A DNA stretch of 8,636 nucleotides from Proteobacteria bacterium UBA7420 (lineage in GTDB: Bacteria; Pseudomonadota; Gammaproteobacteria; Magnimaribacterales; D2472). The position numbers and the translations under genes are program-made. The stretch spans positions 1 to 8,636 of the forward strand of contig DKMG01000003.1 of assembly GCA_002469975.1 (NCBI GenBank). The letters run 5' to 3'. Shown piece after piece: positions 1 through 5,713 of this stretch. Below the pieces are notes generated by a model, which was not told the DNA's origin, did no database searches, and saw nothing but the letters and a program-made list of their open reading frames with translations. The first letter of the stretch is position 1; every line of letters starts with the position of its first letter.

Positions 1-313
1 GCCCACTTAAAAGATGTAAATGTAAATGAAAAACGCTTTGGCCAGCATTAGCTCCATTGTTTGTAATTAATCTGAATGTTTCATCCAACTCCAGGGTGCG
101 TGATATCTCCCCCGCAACAAGCATCAAGTGACCCAATAATGCCTGATCTTCTGATGTGGCATCTGAAAGCTTGGGTATGGGTTTTTTTGGGATAATTAGA
201 AGATGTGTGGGTGCTTGCGGCTGGATATCTTTGAACACCAGGGATAGCTCGTCTTCATAAATAATGTCTGCTGGTATTTCCTTGCTAATGATTTTTGAGA
301 AAATAGTATCCAT
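1..313 (-). CDS. HIT (histidine triad) family protein, 3' end cut by window edge
   Basis: This is a partial reading frame starting at the ATG at 313 and running off the left edge after 104 codons. The translation begins MDTIFSKIISKEIPADIIYE, the usual start of HINT-type proteins. It carries the histidine triad H96-x-H98-x-H100 in the context GQSVFHLHLHLLSG, preceded by ITNNGANAG. HINT proteins are small cytosolic nucleotide hydrolases or transferases acting on nucleoside phosphoramidates and acyl-adenylates; the middle histidine is the nucleophile. Only about ten C-terminal residues should be missing. It begins 6 bases after the stop of the 62-residue membrane protein and has no clear Shine-Dalgarno sequence, so it probably depends on upstream translation. 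HINT proteins can hydrolyse acyl-AMP, so a link to the acyl-CoA synthetase at the head of the operon is possible, but this is speculation. Family assignment is firm; the physiological substrate is unknown. Confidence 0.93.
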   Translation of the reverse strand, partial: MDTIFSKIISKEIPADIIYEDELSLVFKDIQPQAPTHLLIIPKKPIPKLSDATSEDQALLGHLMLVAGEISRTLELDETFRLITNNGANAGQSVFHLHLHLLSG

Positions 314-319
314 AAAAAA

Positions 320-508
320 CTATATCAAGAATCTAAAAAGTCTAAAGCCCACATAAAATACACCAATGGAAATGCTGAGCGCTAAAATAATAACAAGCAA
401 ATCTCGGATAGACTTAAGAACTTTGCCCTCTGGCGAGTTAGCAAGAAGTTGCTGAACCAAAAAAAGTAATGCAACAATTGATAAAAACGCGATAATTAAG
501 GTAGTCAT
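320..508 (-). CDS. Small two-helix membrane protein of unknown function (62 aa)
   Basis: I do not recognise this family. The protein has two hydrophobic segments, at about residues 4-22 and 36-58. They are separated by a short polar loop (NSPEGKVLKSIRD) containing three basic and two acidic residues, and a basic tail (FRLFRF) follows. This predicts a helical hairpin in the inner membrane with no soluble domain. It starts 2 bases after the DedA stop codon and ends 6 bases before the HIT gene, so it sits tightly inside the operon. It has no good ribosome binding site and is probably coupled to the DedA gene. The spacing, the coherent hydrophobic pattern and the clean stop support it as a real gene. 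A role as a partner of the adjacent DedA protein is possible from position only. Confidence 0.7.
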   Translation of the reverse strand: MTTLIIAFLSIVALLFLVQQLLANSPEGKVLKSIRDLLVIILALSISIGVFYVGFRLFRFLI

Positions 509-510
509 AA

Positions 511-1017
511 TTAGTTAAATATAGGGCTTACGGAGACCACAAGCAAGGCAAGGGCAAGGGCCCAAGCACAACATGCAAATAAATCAGCCAAATAGAATCT
601 TTTAAGCCTCAAGTCTGTTAAACCCAGCATAAAGGGAACCAAGGGTCTAACCGCTGGAATAAATCGGCCCATCAGGACAGTATATGACCCAAACCTATCA
701 AGAAATTTTTGAGTTCTAGCAATACCTTTTTGACGCTTTTGAATAAATTTAGAAGCCATGAAAGATGGGCCAAAAATCTTACCCACCAAAAACCCAGAAA
801 TATCTCCTAGATGAGAGCCTGCAAATGCAATGCCGCATATCCAAGGAAGGGTCAGCAGCTCAGTGTTATATAAATAAATGCACAGAGAAAATAAAATAGC
901 GCTGGGCATAAAACTGCCAGTAATAATCATGGATTCCATAAATCCAAATAAAAAAACTAAGAACCAAGCATATTCAGGGTTACTTTCAAGGAAGAGTTGA
1001 ATTTTATCAAACGGCAT
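511..1017 (-). CDS. DedA family integral membrane protein
   Basis: The 168-residue protein belongs to the DedA/SNARE-associated (PF09335) membrane family. It shows an acidic residue in a membrane-buried N-terminal segment (FGFMESM, E28), the FMPSA stretch after it, and the signature GRFIPAVRPLVPFMLG at about residues 117-132. The latter includes R118, P121 and R124, the conserved arginine/proline pattern of the family. Hydrophobic helices lie near 17-48, 58-78, 111-132 and 143-164. DedA proteins are inner-membrane proteins; several bacterial and eukaryotic relatives are linked to lipid flipping, for example of undecaprenyl phosphate, and to envelope integrity. At 168 residues it is somewhat shorter than the about 200-220 of E. 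coli members, but the core is present. Its start codon overlaps the preceding crotonase stop by one base (TAATG), so it is in the same transcript. Its specific substrate cannot be read from the sequence. Confidence 0.88.
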   Translation of the reverse strand: MPFDKIQLFLESNPEYAWFLVFLFGFMESMIITGSFMPSAILFSLCIYLYNTELLTLPWICGIAFAGSHLGDISGFLVGKIFGPSFMASKFIQKRQKGIARTQKFLDRFGSYTVLMGRFIPAVRPLVPFMLGLTDLRLKRFYLADLFACCAWALALALLVVSVSPIFN

Positions 1018-1763
1018 TAGGAGGTTCTCTTTCTTGCAAAGAACTTTTCAACTGCCTTAAGATTATCTTCTGAGCCATATAATTTTTTCATGGCGGTTGT
1101 TTCAAGTTTTCTGGCTGCAGCCATAACATCTGCATTAAAAGTTTTCAGAATGGCTTTTGTTTCAACAATAGACGCCAGCGATTGCTCTGATAGCTTGCTT
1201 GCATAAGCTGCAGCTTGTGCAGAAAAATCAAGGCCACAATATCGCGCTAGACCTAGCTCACAATACTCTTCACCACTAATCCAATCTGCATCAAACAGTA
1301 ATTGAGCTGCTTTTTGATAGCCAAGAGATTGAAATAATAAAAGTGAGCTTCCGACCTCTGGTGCTAGTCCTAGATCTGAAAAAGGGTACTTGATGCGTGC
1401 GCCAGGGGCTATAAAGACAGCGTCAAAATGCAGCAAAATAGTAGCCCCACCCCCAATAGCAACGCCATCCACAGCCGCAATCAAAGGTTTGGTAAAATTA
1501 ATTAAAGCATCAATACAGGTTTCAAATGGCTCTTCATAGTTAGCACCACTATCACCAATCATGCTGGCTAGATCAACCCCAGAAGAAAAGGTGTTGTTTG
1601 AACCGGACACAATAACTGAATGAATCTCAGGATTGACACTGGCATTATTCAAGGCATCACGAAATAAAGCCCAAAGCTCTGCATCAAATGCATTCTTTGT
1701 TTCTGGTCGATTAAGCATTAAAAGTTGGACCTGGTTATTGGTCTCTATAAGAAGTTTACTCAT
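1017..1763 (-). CDS. Crotonase superfamily protein, probable delta3,delta2-enoyl-CoA isomerase
   Basis: The 248-residue protein has the crotonase fold: LNRPETKNAFD near the N-terminus, the first oxyanion-hole loop FSSGVDL (59-65), and the second GVAIGGGATILLHFDAV (100-116). The two hydratase glutamates are not kept: the first position reads PFSDLG, with F128 where rat hydratase has Glu144, and the second is Q154 in KAAQLLFDAD. Instead E136 sits in LGLAPEVGSS, where Eci1/ECI2-type enoyl-CoA isomerases place their single catalytic glutamate. I therefore infer that it shifts a double bond from beta-gamma to alpha-beta in an acyl-CoA rather than hydrating. It overlaps the upstream hydratase gene by an ATGA and the DedA gene by one base, so the two crotonases are co-translated. 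A weak Shine-Dalgarno (AAAGG) lies just upstream of the start. Family is certain; the isomerase call rests on alignment by eye. Confidence 0.85.
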   Translation of the reverse strand: MSKLLIETNNQVQLLMLNRPETKNAFDAELWALFRDALNNASVNPEIHSVIVSGSNNTFSSGVDLASMIGDSGANYEEPFETCIDALINFTKPLIAAVDGVAIGGGATILLHFDAVFIAPGARIKYPFSDLGLAPEVGSSLLLFQSLGYQKAAQLLFDADWISGEEYCELGLARYCGLDFSAQAAAYASKLSEQSLASIVETKAILKTFNADVMAAARKLETTAMKKLYGSEDNLKAVEKFFARKRTS

Positions 1764-2557
1764 TTACCTTTAAAGTTTGGCTTACGCTTTTCAGCAAATG
1801 CGGTTAGTCCTTCCATCATATCTTCCGATGCAAAAATTGGTTGCCCAATCTCTAGCTCTTTTTCTAGAGCCTCTGCCTCTGGATAGCTTTCATCTATTTC
1901 GCGCAACGATCTTACGATGGCCTGAATAGATAAAGGAGCATTAGCGCTGATAGTTTCAGCAATCTCCATAGCATGGCTTAGAGCCTCCCCATCATCAACA
2001 ACATGACCTATCAAGCCAAACCTTAGAGCTTCTTCTGCTGTAATTCTTCTACCTGTAAGCAACGCTTCTGCAGCAAGAGTGTATGGAATTTGACGTCTTA
2101 AACGTACAGTTGATCCTCCTAATGGAAATAAACCTCGCAGTGGCTCTGAGAGACCAAAGACGGCAGATTTACCTGCCACTCTCACGTCTGTGCCTTGAAG
2201 AATCTCTGTGCCGCCTGCCAAAGCAAAACCTTCAACTGCAGCAATAATCGGTTTGTTGGGACGATTGTGCCGTAGCAAAGATTGCCAGTGAAGATCTGGA
2301 ATTATCTTGAGTTTCTCCATCATCTCGGAATCTTCATTGCCATCCTTCATCGCACTCAGATCTGCACCGGAACAAAAAGTTCCGCCAGCGCCAGTTAAAA
2401 CTGCACACCTCAGGTTGGGATCAGAGTCTAGTTTTCTCCAAGCTTCATAAATAGTTACCAGCATTCCAGGACTGAGAGCATTTCTTTTCTCTGGTCTGTT
2501 CAGAGTGATCACCATAATGTGGCCTTTTTCTTCAACTATTGCATGGTCTATATTCAT
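1760..2557 (-). CDS. Enoyl-CoA hydratase (crotonase family)
   Basis: The 265-residue protein is a full-length enoyl-CoA hydratase. It has LNRPEKRNALS (19-29), the oxyanion loop FCSGADLSAM (61-70), and the second loop GFALAGGTEIL (110-120). Both catalytic glutamates are in place: E138 in FGLSEPLRGLFPLGGS and E164 in LAAEALLTGRRI, matching Glu144 and Glu164 of the rat mitochondrial enzyme. It should hydrate a trans-2-enoyl-CoA to the 3-hydroxyacyl-CoA in the cytosol. The start is supported by a GGAG six bases upstream. It begins 12 bases after the thiolase-like gene stop, the only non-overlapping junction between the synthetase and DedA genes. The C-terminal region ends in the usual FAEKRKPNFKGK. 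Chain length or ring preference cannot be deduced. The 3-hydroxy product might feed the retro-aldol or thiolytic step of the adjacent thiolase-fold pair, or one of the divergent SDRs. Confidence 0.92.
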   Translation of the reverse strand: MNIDHAIVEEKGHIMVITLNRPEKRNALSPGMLVTIYEAWRKLDSDPNLRCAVLTGAGGTFCSGADLSAMKDGNEDSEMMEKLKIIPDLHWQSLLRHNRPNKPIIAAVEGFALAGGTEILQGTDVRVAGKSAVFGLSEPLRGLFPLGGSTVRLRRQIPYTLAAEALLTGRRITAEEALRFGLIGHVVDDGEALSHAMEIAETISANAPLSIQAIVRSLREIDESYPEAEALEKELEIGQPIFASEDMMEGLTAFAEKRKPNFKGK

Positions 2558-2563
2558 CCTATT

Positions 2564-2567
2564 CTCC
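2564..2567 (-). promoter_or_regulatory. Shine-Dalgarno (GGAG) for the enoyl-CoA hydratase
   Basis: On the minus strand the sequence before the ATG at 2557 reads CTGGAGAATAGG. GGAG lies six bases from the start, immediately after the TAA stop of the thiolase-like gene. It fixes the start of the hydratase and suggests independent ribosome entry at this non-overlapping junction. Confidence 0.6.
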
Positions 2568-2569
2568 AG

Positions 2570-3718
2570 TTAGTTTTTTGAGGAGGAAACAATCCACATT
2601 GCAAAAAATTGAGCAGCACCTCCATAAGCGTGACCCATGGCAATATTGGCATCCTCCACCTGATGATCTTCAGCCAGGCCCATCACCTGGAGTGCGGCCT
2701 CTCCAAATCTAATCATGCCAGAAGCTCCGATTGGATTAGAGGACAGAACTCCCCCAGACATGTTGACCGGCAAGCTGCCATCAAGTCTTGTTACGCCTTC
2801 ATCGGTTAACTTCCACCCTTCTCCTAGTTCACAAAAACCAAGGTTTTCTAACCACATGGGTTCGTACCAAGAAAACGGAACATAAATCTCTGCGCAATCG
2901 ATTTCTTTGCGCGGATTTTGAATCCCAGCCTGTTGGTAAATATCCTTAGCGCAATCGATGCCTGCCTGTGGATTAACTTCATCGCGACCAGCGGAAAGTG
3001 TTCCCTCTGATCTCAAGGCCATGCCATTAATCCAAGCCACTTTTCTTGAACCAACCATTTCCTCCGAGGTGATGACCATAGCGCAGGCTCCATCTGAGGA
3101 TGGGCAACTTTCTAAATACCGCAAAGGCTCCCATAACATTGGAGTTTCACTCACCATTTTTTCATCGATGCCAGGAATTTGAAGATGAGCAAGAGGATTT
3201 TTTAGAGCATTCTGCCTATCCTTGGCTGCCACTTTCCAACCAATGTGTTCTGGGGCTTCATAGCGACGAATATACTCTCTAATAAACGGAGCAAAATAAC
3301 CGCCAGCACCTGCGTTGATGTGGGGTGAATAAGGGTAGCGAGGAGATAAGGCCCATGTGGCATTTGACTCTGATTGTTTTTCAAATGTCACAGTTAAAAC
3401 TGTTTTGAATTCTCCTGCACAAACATGAGAAGCAGCAATCACCGCTGTGCTGCCTCCAACACTACCCGCTGTATGAACTCTTAGCACAGGCTTGCCTACT
3501 GCCCCGATAGCATCTGCAAGATACAGCTCAGGCATCACAACTCCCTCAAACATATCTGGTGCTTTGCCTAGAACAACAGCATCAATGGCATCCCAATCTA
3601 CATCTGCTGCAAGCATGGCATGATCAATGGCCTCTCGAACCAGGCCCGCCATAGAAACATCTCTTCTTTTGGAGTCATAGTTGGTTTGGCCTACCCCAAT
3701 AACGCCTGCCTGAATCAT
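2570..3718 (-). CDS. Thiolase-superfamily protein lacking Cys/His (Ltp-like; possible aldolase subunit)
   Basis: The start at 3718 gives 382 residues beginning MIQAGVIGVGQTNYDSKRRD. An in-frame ATG at 3760 would add 14 residues, but 3718 has a GGAG eight bases upstream and forms an ATGA overlap with the preceding gene. The thiolase fold is clear: SCP-2 thiolase-like N-terminus, a PSSDGACAMVI segment (206-216), SGGVLSSNPIGASG (321-334) and GHAYGGAAQFFAMW (362-375). The acyl-accepting Cys position holds Ser86 (VHTAGSVGGSTA), and the His of the GHP motif is Asn328. Classic thiolysis is therefore unlikely. Relatives with degraded thiolase sites include the Ltp2 steroid aldolases, which perform retro-aldol cleavage together with a DUF35 partner. 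The tandem upstream thiolase-like gene and two DUF35 genes fit that type of complex. Substrate is unknown; a lipid-transfer-protein label in databases would not contradict this. Confidence 0.85.
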   Translation of the reverse strand: MIQAGVIGVGQTNYDSKRRDVSMAGLVREAIDHAMLAADVDWDAIDAVVLGKAPDMFEGVVMPELYLADAIGAVGKPVLRVHTAGSVGGSTAVIAASHVCAGEFKTVLTVTFEKQSESNATWALSPRYPYSPHINAGAGGYFAPFIREYIRRYEAPEHIGWKVAAKDRQNALKNPLAHLQIPGIDEKMVSETPMLWEPLRYLESCPSSDGACAMVITSEEMVGSRKVAWINGMALRSEGTLSAGRDEVNPQAGIDCAKDIYQQAGIQNPRKEIDCAEIYVPFSWYEPMWLENLGFCELGEGWKLTDEGVTRLDGSLPVNMSGGVLSSNPIGASGMIRFGEAALQVMGLAEDHQVEDANIAMGHAYGGAAQFFAMWIVSSSKN

Positions 3719-4770
3719 GATTGTCTCTCCAAGTGCACCAACATGTTGTGTTGTAGGCAAGGACCAGAGGTTGCGTGAGCTAACCCATGCTTAAGCTGAT
3801 TTTTTACCAGTGATTCATATGTCTTACCTATTGCATCCAAGCCTGCACACATCATGACATTACCAACCAAGGGTCCGCCCGAAAGATTGATGGGAACATC
3901 GCCTAGATTTAAAAGCTTTTGCAAGAAAGGAAGTTCGTGGCTAAATTGAGTATGAAGTTCAGCGACATCAAAATTAATATTTTCAAGCTGGAGGAGTTTG
4001 GCCGATGACTCAATGGTCGGAGAAGTTGCAAGATCTCTTGAGCCAAGATTAGAAGATTCAATGCGATGATCAATGCCCTCAATCCAGATAGGATGATCGG
4101 TGTACTCAAAGGCTTTGTCTTCTGAAGCAATAATCATGGCGGAGGCACCGTCAGATATTGGGGGGCAGTCTAAAGCTCGTAAAGGAGAAGACTTATAGTT
4201 ATTTGAATTATAAAGGTCCTCGCTTAAAAGATCAGTGATCAAAGCGTTAGGGTTAGAGGCTGCATGCTTCCTGGACTCAACCACAGCTGCCATCATCTCC
4301 TCGGCAGTAATAATCTTTTGTTCCAACAAGACCCGAGCTTGTAAGGCAGCTAAGCTCACCCTATCTGGCCAAAGAGGTGAGATGTAATAAGGGTCCATCT
4401 GCAAAGAGATAATTGAATCAAGGTTTCCTGGAGAAGATTTCCCAAAACCATATACCAAGGCCGTCTCGGCATCGCCCATTTTAACTTTTAAGATAGACTC
4501 ATAGAGTGCCCAAGCTGCATCCATCTCCACATGAGACTCTTTAATTGGAGGGTGAGTTTGAATGGCAGATAAGCCTTCAACAAATGCAAAAGCAGCACCC
4601 TGAAGATAGTCGCAACTTCCAGAGCAAGTAAACCCAATATCATCTTGTGAAATTCCAAGATCTGCAAATACCTTATGCACCACTGGCATCAGTAACTCTA
4701 CCTCGTTCAATGCTCCTGCATTGGGCAAAATTTTGTGTTGCGCGTAACCAACAATTGCTACTTTTTTCAT
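3715..4770 (-). CDS. Thiolase-fold protein, divergent companion subunit (Ltp-like)
   Basis: The 351-residue protein starts MKKVAIVGYAQHKILPNAG and has the thiolase-domain layout, but is shorter than the usual 380-400 and more divergent than its neighbour. The nucleophile region reads SHVEMDAAWALYES (79-92), with E82/M83 around the normal Cys position. The GHP-His region reads NLSGGPLVGNVMMCAGL (295-311), with no His. The C-terminal motif is HATSGPCLQHN (332-342). PPISDGASAMIIAS (203-216) is the conserved central segment. I see no residues that would support thiolase chemistry, so it may be a structural or substrate-binding subunit of a heteromer with the next gene. It overlaps both flanking genes by ATGA, and AAGGA lies three bases before its start. 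Comparable side-by-side thiolase-like genes (ltp3/ltp4 types) occur in actinobacterial steroid clusters. The superfamily call is good; the role is inferred. Confidence 0.82.
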   Translation of the reverse strand: MKKVAIVGYAQHKILPNAGALNEVELLMPVVHKVFADLGISQDDIGFTCSGSCDYLQGAAFAFVEGLSAIQTHPPIKESHVEMDAAWALYESILKVKMGDAETALVYGFGKSSPGNLDSIISLQMDPYYISPLWPDRVSLAALQARVLLEQKIITAEEMMAAVVESRKHAASNPNALITDLLSEDLYNSNNYKSSPLRALDCPPISDGASAMIIASEDKAFEYTDHPIWIEGIDHRIESSNLGSRDLATSPTIESSAKLLQLENINFDVAELHTQFSHELPFLQKLLNLGDVPINLSGGPLVGNVMMCAGLDAIGKTYESLVKNQLKHGLAHATSGPCLQHNMLVHLERQS

Positions 4771-5267
4771 GCTTCCTTAAACCTCAATGTTGACACATCA
4801 ATATCAGGCTCGTCGATGGGGGCAAACCATTTAATATTCTCTAAGGAGTGGGTCCACTCTTCTTTTGGCTTCCAGACTGCCTGAACTCTCATGCCAATCC
4901 TGATATCTTCAATCTCAACACCTTGAATTAAATGTAAAAATGAAATATTTGCTTTATCTAATCGAACCATTGCACATACATAGGGAGGCACGATTGGGTT
5001 GCCAGGAATAGGGATATGAACCACTGTGAATGATTCAATACAGCCTTTATCTGTTAAAGGAACTTCAATGGTGGTGGCAATCCCGTCTCTTGGGCAACTA
5101 CCCCGAGGCGGCACATAGACTGCCTTGCATTTGGGGCAGGCTTGTCCCACTAATCGACCCTCTTTAACTTGATTAAGAAAAGTGGTGGTCGCTGAACCAG
5201 CCGTATATTGATACTCAAGGTGAATAAGAGATTCCCTATAATCTTTGGGTGTTTGATCGCTGCTCAT
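4767..5267 (-). CDS. DUF35 zinc-ribbon/OB-fold protein, thiolase partner
   Basis: The 166-residue protein has the two-part architecture of the DUF35 family. An N-terminal rubredoxin-like zinc ribbon reads ACPKCKAVYVPPRGSCPRDG (43-62), and an OB-fold beta domain spans roughly 68-150 (IESFTVVHIPIPG, VRLDKANISFLHLI, IRIGMRVQAVW). The ribbon has C44, C47 and C58, but the expected fourth Cys is D61, giving a Cys3-Asp site. I think this CPxDG form is common in the thiolase-associated subgroup. DUF35 proteins form stable complexes with thiolase-fold enzymes: ChsH2 with the Ltp2 aldolase, BbsA with the BbsB thiolase, and the OB-fold protein in archaeal HMG-CoA synthase complexes. Placement directly upstream of the two thiolase-like genes, with ATGA overlaps on both sides, supports the same role here. 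Confidence 0.9.
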   Translation of the reverse strand: MSSDQTPKDYRESLIHLEYQYTAGSATTTFLNQVKEGRLVGQACPKCKAVYVPPRGSCPRDGIATTIEVPLTDKGCIESFTVVHIPIPGNPIVPPYVCAMVRLDKANISFLHLIQGVEIEDIRIGMRVQAVWKPKEEWTHSLENIKWFAPIDEPDIDVSTLRFKEA

Positions 5268-5713
5268 AACTCTAAAGTGAAGTGTTTAATATCAGTAATG
5301 GATTCTGTAGGAGTATCAGACCAAGTGGCGGTTACTCTAGCGCCTATTGAAAGATCAGATTCTTGGCAGCCTGAGATCATATGCAGCATTGCAGTATCAG
5401 CACCATCCAGCTTAATCAGCGCAAAAGCAAAAGGAATTTGAAGTAAGTGATGGTCAGAGGGTTGATGCACCCAACTCCAAGATTCAATCACTCCGCCCGG
5501 GCCAACTTCAGTTAAATCAGTCAAGGTCTCTCGTGTTTGAGGGTCGAATTCAGCAGCAGGAGCAAAGACTTTTTGCGCTTTGCTTTTAGTGCCTAGAATT
5601 TTCTTGTCACCCAAGGCTTCAAAAAATTTGGACATCACTGGTCCGCTCGAGCGCTTGTATTTATACGACAGCTCAAACGGAGCTTCTAATAAATTAGTTT
5701 TAGTCTCACTCAT
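5264..5713 (-). CDS. DUF35/OB-fold protein with degenerate zinc ribbon
   Basis: I place the start at 5713 (149 residues, MSETKTNLLEAPFELSYKYK) because GGTGG lies six bases upstream. The alternative ATG at 5719 (two residues longer) directly abuts that GGTGG. The N-terminal motif SYKYKRSSGPVMSKFFEAL and the OB-fold pattern (VIESWSWVHQPS, FALIKLDGADTAMLHMI, LSIGARVTATW) match the DUF35 family and the layout of the downstream paralogue. The ribbon region (about 41-62, GTKSKAQKVFAPAAEFDPQT) has none of the four metal cysteines; the only Cys is C116 in the OB domain. It should thus fold without zinc there. It overlaps the acyl-CoA synthetase end by 8 bases and the next DUF35 gene by ATGA. It is probably a second, non-metal partner of the thiolase-fold pair. 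The family call rests on pattern and context. Confidence 0.82.
   Translation of the reverse strand: MSETKTNLLEAPFELSYKYKRSSGPVMSKFFEALGDKKILGTKSKAQKVFAPAAEFDPQTRETLTDLTEVGPGGVIESWSWVHQPSDHHLLQIPFAFALIKLDGADTAMLHMISGCQESDLSIGARVTATWSDTPTESITDIKHFTLEL

Noticed and set aside
2609..3282. Plus-strand open frames opposite the thiolase-like gene
   Set aside because: They lie wholly within a strongly supported minus-strand gene, show no recognisable domain and have no ribosome binding context; they are shadows.
3719..3760. N-terminal 14-residue extension of the second thiolase-like gene (start at 3760)
   Set aside because: The extension lies inside the upstream gene, does not resemble a thiolase N-terminus, and the ATG at 3718 has a GGAG and an ATGA overlap. 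The shorter start is preferred.
2570..4770. Missing Cys/His in the two thiolase-like genes read as sequencing error or pseudogene decay
   Set aside because: Both frames are full length without frameshifts or internal stops, and the surrounding residues form coherent motifs (VHTAGSVGGSTA, SHVEMDAAWALYE). The substitutions look inherited, not damaged.
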